A stretch of DNA of 64,000 nucleotides from Prevotella sp. UBA4330 (GCA_002394385.1 DGTS01000038.1:62001-126000), one strand, 5' to 3'. Shown: positions 1 through 8,037, counted from the stretch's first letter. The notes: generated by a model from the letters alone, not told the origin. Translations and numbers: made by a program.

Positions 1-515
1 CTGTCTGCAAAAGCCACCGTGCCCAGTTCGGGGTTATTATATAGGTCGAGGTACTCCAGTTTCGAGAAGTTGCGCAGGTTGAGCATGTGTATGTTGTTGT
101 CGCCCAGTTGCAGCATCTCCAGGTTTGTGGCATCGCCCAGATCAAGGGTGGAGTACGTCAGTTGGTTCTTGTTGGCACTGAGTTTCTTCAGAGCCGACTG
201 TCCCTCCAGCGTGAGACCTGTCACGCCCTGCTCATAGAATGTGATTTCTGTCAGCACACCGTATATCTTAACGGTGTTGCCCTTCAGCACACCCTCTTTG
301 CGCAACAGGTAGGGCATGTCCGAGGGGTTGACATCATATTCCACCAGTTCTCCGTCACCCCAGTCAACAGAAATCTTGCCTGCCTCCAGAGGCACGGGGT
401 TGAACACGAACGTGTCGCCATAAGCCTTGCTCGTGGTAACTGTGATAACGCTCTCTGCCGAAACACTGGTAGCGACACAAAGCAGCATTGTTAAAAAGAG
501 ATAAAGTTTTTTCAT
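1..515 (-). CDS. Secreted leucine-rich-repeat surface protein, N-terminal part (runs off the window)
   Basis: My translation from the ATG at 515 gives 171 residues with no stop before the window edge. Residues 1-20 form a signal peptide (MKK, hydrophobic stretch, VSA before the cut). Residues 22-90 carry a WGDGE turn as in bacterial beta-sandwich surface domains. From about residue 100, repeats of the L..L.L..N form (LEMLQLGDNNIHMLNLRNF, then LEYLDLYNN) show a leucine-rich-repeat fold. The protein is expected to be exported and face the outside, probably binding a host or substrate ligand; no enzyme motif is visible. The C-terminus, and any sorting signal, lies outside the window. Confidence 0.85.
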   Translation of the reverse strand, partial: MKKLYLFLTMLLCVATSVSAESVITVTTSKAYGDTFVFNPVPLEAGKISVDWGDGELVEYDVNPSDMPYLLRKEGVLKGNTVKIYGVLTEITFYEQGVTGLTLEGQSALKKLSANKNQLTYSTLDLGDATNLEMLQLGDNNIHMLNLRNFSKLEYLDLYNNPELGTVAFAD

Positions 516-622
516 ACTATTATTATTTGTATTATTTGTTACTATTAATGTCATTTGAATCCTACTGCATGCTGTCTTTTAACAAGATAGTGGCTAGAGA
601 CTATTCATTTGGATTTATGCTG

Positions 623-630
623 CAAAATTA
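623..630 (-). promoter_or_regulatory. Bacteroidetes -7 box for the leucine-rich-repeat gene
   Basis: TAATTTTG on the minus strand fits TAnnTTTG and lies about 108 nt before the start at 515. No clear -33 TTTG is seen. The box directly abuts the terminator at 637-679 that ends the preceding operon. Confidence 0.45.
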
Positions 631-636
631 AATAAA

Positions 637-679
637 AAAACGAAACATTGTGTATAAAAACACAAGAATGTTTCGTTTT
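637..679 (-). terminator. Strong hairpin terminator downstream of nrdG
   Basis: Perfect 13-bp arms AAAACGAAACATT (637-649) and AATGTTTCGTTTT (667-679), with a further inner GTGT/ACAC pairing. On the minus strand the stem is followed by seven T, so it is a good intrinsic terminator for the nrdD-nrdG transcript. Confidence 0.75.
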
Positions 680-702
680 CAACTCAAAAATATCACTTGC
701 TT

Positions 703-868
703 AAGGAGTTCAGGAGTTTGGGTGTTCAGTAGTTCAGACATTTGAGCGTTCCCGCCAAACGGGAGTCTGCTTAAGCCTAAGGGCAGTAACTAATGTCTGT
801 ACTCCAGCGTCTGAAAGCAGCGAAAACTCCTAAGTTCCAGTGCTCCTTCAACACGAGAAACTTTAATC
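703..868. repeat. 8-nt word array with facing inverted arm after nrdG
   Basis: Six consecutive 8-mers run from 703 to 750 (AAGGAGTT, CAGGAGTT, TGGGTGTT, CAGTAGTT, CAGACATT, TGAGCGTT). Complementary text lies at about 791-855 (AATGTCTG, ACTCCTAAG, GCTCCT), so the RNA can fold back on itself. It belongs to the 8-nt word class found at about ten other places in the window. No gene is seen in this stretch. Confidence 0.6.
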
Positions 869-869
869 A

Positions 870-1337
870 CTATTTCCTCCAGAACCTTTCCGTGATGTCA
901 ACGAAGGTGTCGGGAGAGGTCTTCTTGTAAAGCCGTTGATTGGTGGTACGCTCTTTCAGACTGCCCAGATGCGCGATATACGGACCGAGTTTAAAGTAGT
1001 CGAAGGAGTTGCGGTCAAGATGGTGCGGGAAATACTGCTTTCCGCTATACCACCCCACCTTCAGTTGTGGGTAACGCTGATGCACATACAATGCCAGACG
1101 CTCCACCTCGGCAGGGTCGTTGTCGCCGCCCATAAAACAGATGCAGGTGAAGTCGCCGTTGAATTCTTTCACGAAAGAGTCTATGGCATCGGTGCTCAAC
1201 GGCTCGCCGATGTCAGCCCACAGATACTTGCTATGGCATCCCGGACAGCGGTTGGGACATCCCGAGATGTTTATTGAAAGCGTGGTCTCGTCAGGTATCT
1301 CCTGAAAGACCACGCCGGTATTTACATATTTAAGCAT
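870..1337 (-). CDS. nrdG: Anaerobic ribonucleotide reductase activating protein (radical SAM)
   Basis: 155 residues. NrdG uses S-adenosylmethionine and a 4Fe-4S cluster to create the glycyl radical on NrdD, allowing dNTP synthesis without oxygen in the cytoplasm. The cluster motif CX3CX2C is at Cys27, Cys31 and Cys34 (CPNRCPGC). A GGD segment near residues 70-72 fits the SAM-binding region of the short activase family. It lies downstream of nrdD on the same strand, with a 151-bp gap that holds a 25-bp perfect inverted repeat, so the two are probably one transcript. Length is normal for the family. Confidence 0.95.
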   Translation of the reverse strand: MLKYVNTGVVFQEIPDETTLSINISGCPNRCPGCHSKYLWADIGEPLSTDAIDSFVKEFNGDFTCICFMGGDNDPAEVERLALYVHQRYPQLKVGWYSGKQYFPHHLDRNSFDYFKLGPYIAHLGSLKERTTNQRLYKKTSPDTFVDITERFWRK

Positions 1338-1347
1338 TGCTTAATAT

Positions 1348-1475
1348 AGTTACGAATGTTGAATTACGAATTACGAGTTGTTGCGCAAGCGCAATTGAGA
1401 ATTGGGAATTATGAGTTACGAGTGTTGAGTTACAAATTACCGCAGGCGACAATTCGTAATTCAACATTCGTAACT
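1348..1475. repeat. 25-bp perfect inverted repeat between nrdD and nrdG
   Basis: Arms 1348-1372 and 1451-1475 are exact reverse complements over 25 nt, built from the word GAATTAC/GTAATTC. Further copies of the word fill the 78-nt loop, with a smaller hairpin TTGCGC-AA-GCGCAA. There is no T-tract. Placed between two co-oriented genes, it could lower nrdG relative to nrdD or protect an mRNA end. Confidence 0.75.
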
Positions 1476-1488
1476 CGTCATTCCATTT

Positions 1489-3603
1489 CTATACCTCCAC
1501 GAGTTCCTGTGGTGTTGCCTCGTAGTAGAAGCGGCGGCTTGCCTCCTTCTGTCGCGGCTCACTGAAGTTGCTCACGCGCTTCAGGTAACCGATGATACGT
1601 GTCATATAGTCCACGTTACGGCTGTGGCAGTGAGGACACTCCTTCAGATAACGCTTGTCTATCGTGCCGCACTCATTGCAGATAGTGTTCGGGATGTTGA
1701 ATGTGAAGTAGTTGCATCCTTCCTTGGCAGCCACCTTCAGCAAGTTGCGATACTGCTGCTTCGAGAGGTGCTCCTCAAGGTTCATGTGCAGTGCCGAGCC
1801 ACCAGTGAGGTGCTCAATGTATGGTGCTCCGTGCAGTTTGAACTTGTCGATGATGTTCAGCGAGTCGTCCTCAACGATGTAGAAATAACTGTTGTAGCAG
1901 TCGCGCGGCACGAAGTAGCCGTCTTCACGGTCCCACTTAGCATGCTTCACACCCACGTTCTCGGCAGGAATCATCTCGCAGTTGAACAGCAGGTCCTTAG
2001 TGCGATACTGCTTGTTGTACTTCTCCACCAGTCCCAGCACCGTCTGCACATAGCGCAGATAGTCGGGGTTATCATTAATCTTGAGACCCAGGAACTCGGC
2101 AGCCTCCACCAGACCGTTCACTCCGATGGTGAGATACTGGCGGCCGATGTTGATATATCCTGCGTCGAACAGTGGCAGCATGCCCGACTTCTGCAGTTCT
2201 TTCAGGTTCTCGTTGTATGCTATCTGCACCTTGTGGCACAGGTCTATAACATCGCTCAGGAACTCGGTGTAAACCATCTTGTGGTTAACGGCATACTGGA
2301 TGCAGCGGTTCAGGTTTATGGTGAGCACGCTCTTCGAGCCGGTAGAAACACCGCCGGCACCCAAGGTATAACTGAAGCCGTTGTCCTGAATCTCGTTGCG
2401 CAGACGGCAGCAAGAACTCAGCGAGTCGGCATTGTCGCTCATATATGTGAAGAACGAGTGTCCCTCAGAATACATCTCGGCGGTGAAGTCGGCCCACTCC
2501 TTGTCCAGACAGTCGCCATCCTTGGTGAGCAGAGCCATCGTCTCAACGGGGAAGGTGAGCACTGCCTTGGTGCGCTCCTTGTTGAACCACTTCATGAAAC
2601 GCTTCTGCAGCCATGACAGTCCGTCCCAATCGGGCTGACTTCCGTCGGGGAAGTAGAACTCGCCGAACAGACTCTGGAAGTAATACTTGTCATAGTATGC
2701 CACGTTCCAGAACACTGCCTGGTAGTTGCGGGCACCTGTAGGCTGGTTCAGGGTATAGACAATCTGCTCGAAACAGTCGGTAATCACCTTGTCGATGGTG
2801 CGCTGCTTCAGACTCAGGTCAACCACCTTGTCGGGGTTCTGCCAGTAGTCCTTGCCATACTCCTGACCGATGAAGTAGTTCATATACATCAGGAACTCCG
2901 GTGTGGCGCATGCGCCGCTGAGCATCGAACTAACCATGAACACCATGTTGGCGAAGCCGCCGCAGAACGACTTCAGGTTGGTGGGAGCCGTGGAGTTGCC
3001 GCCGATAGATGCCGTGCCACTGATAAGCCACGGATACATCGTTATCGAGGCGCAGTAGTTAGCCAGACTCGTCTCGTCGTTCTTATATATAAAGTGGTGG
3101 GTCAGCAAATCGATGTACTTGTCTGCCAGTTCCTTACCATACATCTTCTTGATGCGGTCGGTGAGCAGACGACGGTTCAGACGGATGAAACTTGCCTTTG
3201 GAAGTTCGCCGATAAGCGTGGCGATATTCTTGTGCTCCACATTGGCATTAGCGTCATATTTAGAACCAGTGGCAGCATTCTCAGCCTGACAGTAGTCAAC
3301 CAAAAAGTTCAACTTCTCCATCGTCTCGCGGTCCTCAGTGTGACGCTGGCGGTAGAGCATAAACGACTTAGCCACCTTATAAAAGCCCTCCTTCATCAGC
3401 GACTCTTCCACCTGGTTCTGAATCTCCTCAACCTTAATCTCCTCATGGATGTCAAGGTGAGCCAATACTTTGCTAAGTACCGTCAAATCAACGGGTTCGC
3501 CAACCGACTCGAATGCCTTGATAATGGCATTCATTATCTTGTCTAATGAGAAACGGACCTTCTGTCCGTCGCGTTTGGTAATAGAGAAAAGTTTACTTTC
3601 CAT
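1489..3603 (-). CDS. nrdD: Anaerobic ribonucleoside-triphosphate reductase, large glycyl-radical subunit
   Basis: 704 residues, the usual NrdD length. It reduces ribonucleoside triphosphates to dNTPs in anaerobic cells. Residues 1-95 form an ATP-cone (ITKRDGQKVRFSLDKI), the allosteric nucleotide site. The catalytic barrel follows. At the C-terminus a zinc site has Cys642, Cys645, Cys656 and Cys659 (CNEC and CPHC). Gly672 in IIGYLKR is the expected radical glycine, although the flanking residues differ from the E. coli RTCGYLG form. It needs NrdG, encoded just downstream. A promoter at 3742-3770 gives a leader of about 130 nt with an unusual direct repeat. Confidence 0.97.
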   Translation of the reverse strand: MESKLFSITKRDGQKVRFSLDKIMNAIIKAFESVGEPVDLTVLSKVLAHLDIHEEIKVEEIQNQVEESLMKEGFYKVAKSFMLYRQRHTEDRETMEKLNFLVDYCQAENAATGSKYDANANVEHKNIATLIGELPKASFIRLNRRLLTDRIKKMYGKELADKYIDLLTHHFIYKNDETSLANYCASITMYPWLISGTASIGGNSTAPTNLKSFCGGFANMVFMVSSMLSGACATPEFLMYMNYFIGQEYGKDYWQNPDKVVDLSLKQRTIDKVITDCFEQIVYTLNQPTGARNYQAVFWNVAYYDKYYFQSLFGEFYFPDGSQPDWDGLSWLQKRFMKWFNKERTKAVLTFPVETMALLTKDGDCLDKEWADFTAEMYSEGHSFFTYMSDNADSLSSCCRLRNEIQDNGFSYTLGAGGVSTGSKSVLTINLNRCIQYAVNHKMVYTEFLSDVIDLCHKVQIAYNENLKELQKSGMLPLFDAGYINIGRQYLTIGVNGLVEAAEFLGLKINDNPDYLRYVQTVLGLVEKYNKQYRTKDLLFNCEMIPAENVGVKHAKWDREDGYFVPRDCYNSYFYIVEDDSLNIIDKFKLHGAPYIEHLTGGSALHMNLEEHLSKQQYRNLLKVAAKEGCNYFTFNIPNTICNECGTIDKRYLKECPHCHSRNVDYMTRIIGYLKRVSNFSEPRQKEASRRFYYEATPQELVEV

Positions 3604-3665
3604 CTGGTTTTTTAGATTAATATGTTGTTGTTTAGATTACTCTTTATTATGCTTCTTGCGTCAAC

Positions 3666-3729
3666 AAAGTTTCCCGTTTTGGAAAACTTTTTCCGTTAGG
3701 TTTTAAAAAAAGTTTCCCGTTTTGGAAAA
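3666..3729 (-). repeat. Direct repeat in the nrdD leader
   Basis: A 21-nt word (AAAGTTTCCC then GTTTTGGAAAA) occurs at 3666-3686 and exactly again at 3709-3729, 43 bp apart. Each copy contains facing TTTCC and GGAAA halves, and a further TTTTTCC lies between them, so several alternative stems can form in the leader RNA between promoter and start codon. It could be a regulatory site or just another word array. Confidence 0.6.
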
Positions 3730-3741
3730 GTTTCAACGCTG

Positions 3742-3770
3742 CAAAGATACAACTTATTTCTAAAATACAA
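3742..3770 (-). promoter_or_regulatory. Promoter of nrdD-nrdG
   Basis: On the minus strand TTG (3770-3768) is followed after 18 nt by TATCTTTG (3749-3742), a full match to the Bacteroidetes -7 consensus. Confidence 0.6.
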
Positions 3771-3875
3771 TTAAAAACAGAGAAAAATTTTTCTTCTTTT
3801 TTTCGATTCACGCCGTTCCTCACTTCTAAAACAAAAAGCGGAGAGCAGTCGTCTGCCCTCCACTTACCAGTCTTA

Positions 3876-3977
3876 TCAGAGCCCCTGCATAGCAGCGTTA
3901 GCACCGAAAACACCCAGCAGCGCCGTCGCCACGGCGACAATCACCTTGAGAATAATCTTCCACGTCTCCTTGTTCAT
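3876..3977 (-). CDS. Smalltalk family membrane peptide (33 aa)
   Basis: A 33-residue reading frame on minus, beginning MNKETWKIILKVIVAVATAL. It has a short charged N-terminus and one hydrophobic helix (about residues 8-27), then a polar tail. It starts 13 bp after the HU-like gene stop, on the same strand. This size, sequence type and place beside an HU-like gene match the Bacteroidales family named smalltalk protein, as I recall it; the function is unknown. Often an N-acetylmuramoyl-alanine amidase follows in such loci, but none is present here. The frame is too short for usual ORF cut-offs, so it is easily missed. Confidence 0.8.
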   Translation of the reverse strand: MNKETWKIILKVIVAVATALLGVFGANAAMQGL

Positions 3978-3990
3978 GACCTGTCACAGT

Positions 3991-4443
3991 TTAAGGATTA
4001 ACGTCGTCGCCACTCTCGTCGTCAACTATCACTGCATTCTTCGGCAGTTCCTTCACAGAGACCCCCATCAGCATGGCACGCTGGCGGTAGCCGTTCTTGT
4101 CGATGCGAGTCTCAGGCTGAAACAGAAGGTGAGTGCCCTTCACATTCTTCGAAGCACTGAACTCCTTAACGCTGTTGGCAGGAGCGGTGTTCAGACCTAT
4201 CTTGAAAGTGCCCAGACGGTCTATCTTCACCGCCATGCTCTGCTGCAGTTTCTTCTGCATAGTGGTCACCAACTCCGAGATTACGGCGAGGATGTCCGAG
4301 CGCTTCACAGTACAGTTCTCCTGCATCTCGTCTGCTAGTTGGTCGGTGCCTATCACGTCGATGTGCTTGGCGCGTGCATACCATGAACCCTTGTGCTTGC
4401 TGTTCTCGCGGTTATCCTGATAAAGTTTATAAAATACTGACAT
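3991..4443 (-). CDS. HU-like DNA-binding protein, Bacteroidetes type
   Basis: 150 residues. The frame matches the HU/IHF-related family of Bacteroidetes that carries an N-terminal extension: residues 20-70 supply the helical dimerisation part and 70-120 the beta-arm (LGTFKIGLNT, then LLFQPETRI). It probably binds DNA as a nucleoid-type dimer. The C-terminal 20 residues are acidic (VDDESGDD). It is co-transcribed with the smalltalk peptide 13 bp downstream. The promoter at 4564-4594 gives a leader of about 115 nt. Its specific target is unknown. Confidence 0.85.
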   Translation of the reverse strand: MSVFYKLYQDNRENSKHKGSWYARAKHIDVIGTDQLADEMQENCTVKRSDILAVISELVTTMQKKLQQSMAVKIDRLGTFKIGLNTAPANSVKEFSASKNVKGTHLLFQPETRIDKNGYRQRAMLMGVSVKELPKNAVIVDDESGDDVNP

Positions 4444-4563
4444 AGTTTTGTTCCTTTCTTGTTTTAATGGTTAATTACTGTTGTTATCTCTGAAAACACT
4501 TCCGCGCGGTGCATCGTTGTCGCTGTGTCTCGAGCCGCAACTCCATCTCCGTGTTTGCGATTG

Positions 4564-4594
4564 CAAAGGTAGCACATCCTGCAAGCGAAATCAA
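4564..4594 (-). promoter_or_regulatory. Promoter of the HU-like/smalltalk pair
   Basis: Minus strand TTG (4594-4592), 20-nt spacer, TACCTTTG (4571-4564). It lies in the divergent region shared with tcdA. Confidence 0.65.
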
Positions 4595-4645
4595 GCATTC
4601 GCTATCTACAGCCATGGTAAAACGTTATCAGTAAGGGTGAGGGAA

Positions 4646-4677
4646 TTTGTATATTCAAAATTTATTTGCTATCTTTG
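4646..4677 (+). promoter_or_regulatory. Promoter of tcdA
   Basis: TTTG (4646-4649), 20-nt spacer, TATCTTTG (4670-4677). The box lies inside the upstream extension of the reading frame, which rules out the ATG at 4666 and supports a start at 4696 or 4699. Confidence 0.75.
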
Positions 4678-4695
4678 CCCTGCAAAACACAGACG

Positions 4696-5445
4696 ATGAT
4701 GAACAACGATTTCCTTGCGCGTACGCGTTTATTAATAGGTAATGACAGTGTTAGTGCTGTACAACGTCAAAAGGTGATAGTTTTTGGCGTTGGCGGCGTG
4801 GGCTCGTGGTGCGCCGAGAGTCTGGTACGCTCTGGCATCACCCACCTCACCATCGTCGATAGCGACGCGGTGTGCACGTCGAACATCAACCGCCAACTGA
4901 TGGCAACGACACTCACCGTGGGACGCCCCAAGGTGGAGGCTCTGCGCGAACGGCTGCTCGCCATCAACCCCGATGCCGACATCACATGCCGGCAACAGGT
5001 GTTCTGCGCCGAGACATTAGAGGACTTCCCCCTGGACGATTACGACTATGTCATCGATGCTATCGACTCGCTGAAAGACAAAGTGCTGCTCATAGAGACG
5101 GCATGCAAGAGCAGCGCCACCCTATTCTCCTCCATGGGCGCGGCACTGAAGATGGACCCCACACGCATTCGTGTGGCGGAGTTCTGGAAGGTTGAGGGCT
5201 GTCCGCTGGCACGCGCCCTGCGCAAGCGCTTCAAGAGTCTTGGACGCCGTCCTGCGCGCAAGTTCCAGTGCGTCTATAGCGACGAACTGCTGCCCAACCT
5301 CGGCGACAATGCTGACGAGGCCATCGAGACCACCACGTTCCGCAAGGCACAAACCAACGGCACCGTAGCACACATCACAGCCATCTTCGGATTTACACTG
5401 GCAGGACTGGTGATACGCGACATCACATCTAAACAACATAAATAA
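4696..5445 (+). CDS. tcdA: tRNA threonylcarbamoyladenosine dehydratase (E1-like)
   Basis: 249 residues from ATG 4696 (4699 is equally possible). TcdA/CsdL uses ATP to cyclise N6-threonylcarbamoyladenosine at tRNA position 37 into its hydantoin form. The ThiF/E1-like Rossmann fold is clear: glycine motif GVGGVGSWCAESLVRSG near residues 35-50, then the Asp of the TIVDSDAVCTSNINRQ segment and the DAIDSLKDK segment that contact ATP. The tail RFKSLGRRPARKF is typical of YgdL proteins. A frame extension upstream of 4696 exists but overlaps the promoter. The gene is single and divergent from the HU-like gene. Confidence 0.93.
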   Translation: MMNNDFLARTRLLIGNDSVSAVQRQKVIVFGVGGVGSWCAESLVRSGITHLTIVDSDAVCTSNINRQLMATTLTVGRPKVEALRERLLAINPDADITCRQQVFCAETLEDFPLDDYDYVIDAIDSLKDKVLLIETACKSSATLFSSMGAALKMDPTRIRVAEFWKVEGCPLARALRKRFKSLGRRPARKFQCVYSDELLPNLGDNADEAIETTTFRKAQTNGTVAHITAIFGFTLAGLVIRDITSKQHK

Positions 5446-5920
5446 ACCTCTTATCTCCGCAAATTAACGCGAATTACACGCTAATTATTATCGTTTATTT
5501 ACGTTCTATTTACGATAATTGGCGGAGGAAAACAACTACGAATTGCACGGATTATTATTTCTCCGACAATTAACGCGAATAACACGATAATAAATTATTA
5601 ATGGTCATTTACGACCCATTTACGGACATTTACGTTAAATAACTACGAATTAAACGTATTATTCTAATTATTCTAATTCCTTTCCCTCAAAAACCACAGA
5701 TTTCGCAGATTACGTTGATTTTTAGACTATGTATTTATCTTGATTTTTTCCTAACGAACGATTTCACAGATTTTTCTCCGACAATTAACGCGAATTAAAC
5801 GAAAATTATATTATCGTTTATTTACGACCCATTTACGGGTATTTACGTTAAATAACTACGAATTAAACGTATTATACGAATTATTCTAATTTCTTTCCAA
5901 AAACACGCGCATACAGCCCT
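5446..5920. repeat. Composite intergenic repeat, copy 1 (forward), plus partial copies
   Basis: No gene. The stretch is made of modules that recur across the window in the same order: (C) ACTACGAATTAAACG, TTCTAATTTCTTTCC and CCACAGATTTCGCAGATTA; (D) a unique 50-60 bp core with GACTATGTATTTAT and CTAACGAACGATTTCACAG; (A) CTCCGCAAATTAACGCGAA; (B) repeats of CATTTACGTTC. One complete unit runs about 5632-5852; 5446-5630 holds A and B fragments. Within modules the words repeat at 9, 10 or 11 nt. Confidence 0.85.
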
Positions 5921-5999
5921 CCCCCTCGGGGGAGTTGGAGAGGGGTTTTTCGTGGGGGAGTTGGAGAGGGGTTTCTCCTGGGGATTGAGGAGGGGTTTC
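5921..5999. repeat. GC-rich 26-nt tandem repeat abutting a stop codon
   Basis: About three units of GGGGGAGTTGGAGAGGGG plus TTTCTC, 26 nt apart, preceded by CCCCCTCGGGGG. The last unit runs into the TAA of the small acidic gene at 6000. The same unit ends the ATPase gene at 8650 and appears at 10570-10602, 17050-17079 and 32491-32524, and inside the coding region at 17717-17747. Confidence 0.8.
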
Positions 6000-6215
6000 T
6001 TACTCCCACACTTCCTTGAGGTAATCGTTAGAGTGGAACGACTGCGTTGCGGCAACCTGCCCCTCCACTTCATCGTCTTCATCGTCGAAGATAAAGTCCT
6101 GCTGTCTTGCCATTGCGTCCTCTGGTTTTCCCTCGCCGCTGGCACCTATCATGATACCGTAGTTAGTTGTGATTTCCCTACCCTCTACGATAGGCTGAAC
6201 ATAAACCTTTTTCAT
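6000..6215 (-). CDS. Small acidic protein paired with a BspA-like protein (copy 1)
   Basis: 71 residues from the ATG at 6215 (MKKVYVQP); a longer frame to 6239 is possible but MKKVYV matches the start of the paralogue at 10677-10889. No signal peptide or membrane segment. Both proteins share MKKVYV.P, an NYG near residue 20, an acidic middle (DDEDDEVE here) and the ending FHSN(D/N)YLK(E/K)VW(E/D). It lies 28 bp downstream of the large secreted BspA-like protein and should be co-transcribed with it. I do not recognise a function; a partner or chaperone for the secreted protein is only a guess. It resembles the widespread short MKK-start Bacteroidales proteins of unknown role. Confidence 0.75.
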   Translation of the reverse strand: MKKVYVQPIVEGREITTNYGIMIGASGEGKPEDAMARQQDFIFDDEDDEVEGQVAATQSFHSNDYLKEVWE

Positions 6216-6243
6216 AACTCTTTTTACGCGTAAATACAAAATG

Positions 6244-8037
6244 TTATTTGATAACTATCTTCTTTCCTTTATGAATATAGATGCCCTTCTCAGGATTAGC
6301 CACCTTCACACCCTGCAAGGTGTAGTAGTTATTGTCCTCTTGAGCCTTCTTAGCGATTGAAGAGGCAATACCGTCCTCATCGTTAACCAAGTTGCTTGTC
6401 TTTGCCTTTGCAGGAGTGAAATTCTGAATCTGGCGAGTACCCCAACTCTTTTCCCACTCTATCTTGGTGCCGTCAGAGAGATACCACAGTTTTGCCTTTT
6501 TCATCTCGTCCTCAGACATCAGATTCATGTTCTGATCCTTATACTCCCTTCTGTAGAACTCGTCATCGTTTGGATTCAGTTGCTTGTCAACATTGATAAC
6601 GATTTCTCCGCCCTTGCTTACGAATGCGAACTGGCTTGCATCGAGGCTAAGGAATGCCTTGCCAGGAGCGATGAAACCGCCAGCCTCAACTGCACGGAAG
6701 AAACTTACCCAGTTGCCTTCTGGCAGACCATTGCCTGTGCCATAGTTGCCGAATGCCTGTTTGTATGCACGACCTGTCTCTGTTTCGCTGAACTTGGTGA
6801 GAAGGAAGTTGTAATATACGTGCTGTCCACCGAAGATGGTGTCTGCCTGAATGTTCTTGATGAATGTCTCATGGTCGCCAATGTTAGAAGTGGCGGTGAG
6901 ATAGTTCACGTTGCCGTTGCGATTGTTCATATCGAAGGGCTCGCCGTTATATGTAACAGGAGTCATTGCGATGATTGGGTTGCCATTCTCGTTGAAAGCG
7001 TTAGAACCACCGAAGAGGATAACACCTGTTGCAGCAGGGATAACATTAACACTCTTCAAAGTAAGCACTATATTCTTGCCGTCGGCAGTAGGATTGATGC
7101 TATTCACAATGTAAGCCTTTACACCGGCAGGAACGAGGTGTGCAAGTGTCGGGTGGCTAAACGTCTTGAGGATTGGGGCACCTACAGGCTCCTCCTCTAT
7201 CTCCAGTTCGCCATAGTTGATGAACTCATAGAATCCGTTATGCTCCTGCTCAGCCTTAATGTAGTGCTGAACCAACCACTCCTGGAAGAGTTTTCTGTTG
7301 CTTGCTGTTGCCTCGTCGAGTGCATGCTTAAGGTTGACATACAGTTCAACCTTGCTTGTAGGGAAGTGTAAAGTGGCATATTTTCTCTCAGGGTCGGCAT
7401 GTCCGTAAGTATCCATGTGAGGGAAGGCGTTGTTATCGGCAGTGATAACACCCTCGGTCATCACGAAAACGTCAGCCAATGCATAGTTGTTGCTGAAAGC
7501 CTGACGCTCGATGTGCATGCGTACACTTGCATCCTTTCCCTCAAGTACGTCGAAATACACTGCTTTCAGATTCTTGGCGTTAGAAGCGTCGTCGATAGCC
7601 TGGCTACGTATGAACTTGATATATCCTGGAACGTGCAGTTCTTCAATACCTGTCTGCTTGAATGCGTAACTTGGGATATTGGTGATTTTCCCCTCTACAG
7701 GCCATACTACCTTTTTCAAGTTAGGGAAACTAACGAAACTCCAGACATTATTGTCACCTGACATATCTGCCTCGCTCATGTCAATCTCTGTAATCGTGGC
7801 TTTTTCTTGTGCAGATCCATTCTGCAGCCAGTAGCCTGTCCATCCCTGACGGAAGTCGCCCACAAGTTTTATCTTCTTTACCTGGCCACCGCCAATCTCA
7901 TTAAGATTGTTGAATTGTACGTCGTTGGAGCCATTAATTGTGAGTACTCCTGCACCGATTGTTGCTTTAGCACTTGCGCCCATGCACACTACTGCGCACA
8001 ACGCTAAGGTTGTTAACCTTGGAAAACTAATCTTCAT
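6244..8037 (-). CDS. BspA-like secreted surface protein (copy 1)
   Basis: 597 residues with an N-terminal signal peptide (cut near residue 23, ASAKA). Residues 90-215 hold irregular leucine-rich repeats of BspA type (FPNLKKVVWP, then IEELHVPGYIKFI). A middle domain has the sequence VIPAATGVILFGG that is common in Prevotella surface proteins. The tail YYTLQGVKVANPEKGIYI plus a basic end resembles the C-terminal part of type IX secretion sorting domains, though shorter. It is a clear paralogue of the protein at 10905-12830 (same EFIN, KTFS..LAHLVP and AYIVN blocks). It heads a two-gene operon with the small acidic gene. Expected to be exported to the surface. Confidence 0.85.
   Translation of the reverse strand: MKISFPRLTTLALCAVVCMGASAKATIGAGVLTINGSNDVQFNNLNEIGGGQVKKIKLVGDFRQGWTGYWLQNGSAQEKATITEIDMSEADMSGDNNVWSFVSFPNLKKVVWPVEGKITNIPSYAFKQTGIEELHVPGYIKFIRSQAIDDASNAKNLKAVYFDVLEGKDASVRMHIERQAFSNNYALADVFVMTEGVITADNNAFPHMDTYGHADPERKYATLHFPTSKVELYVNLKHALDEATASNRKLFQEWLVQHYIKAEQEHNGFYEFINYGELEIEEEPVGAPILKTFSHPTLAHLVPAGVKAYIVNSINPTADGKNIVLTLKSVNVIPAATGVILFGGSNAFNENGNPIIAMTPVTYNGEPFDMNNRNGNVNYLTATSNIGDHETFIKNIQADTIFGGQHVYYNFLLTKFSETETGRAYKQAFGNYGTGNGLPEGNWVSFFRAVEAGGFIAPGKAFLSLDASQFAFVSKGGEIVINVDKQLNPNDDEFYRREYKDQNMNLMSEDEMKKAKLWYLSDGTKIEWEKSWGTRQIQNFTPAKAKTSNLVNDEDGIASSIAKKAQEDNNYYTLQGVKVANPEKGIYIHKGKKIVIK

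Noticed and set aside
1624..2616. 330-residue plus-strand frame
   Set aside because: It lies opposite nrdD, which has clear family motifs; shadow frame.
3647..3940. 97-residue minus-strand frame before nrdD
   Set aside because: Covers the nrdD promoter and the leader repeat, and overlaps the smalltalk gene in another frame; composition is not protein-like.
4444..4695. Additional small gene in the HU/tcdA gap
   Set aside because: The only frame (4481-4699) crosses both divergent promoters and has no family resemblance.
6000..6215. Small acidic proteins as peptide natural product precursors
   Set aside because: No maturation enzyme or dedicated exporter gene is nearby, and both ends are conserved rather than a leader only.
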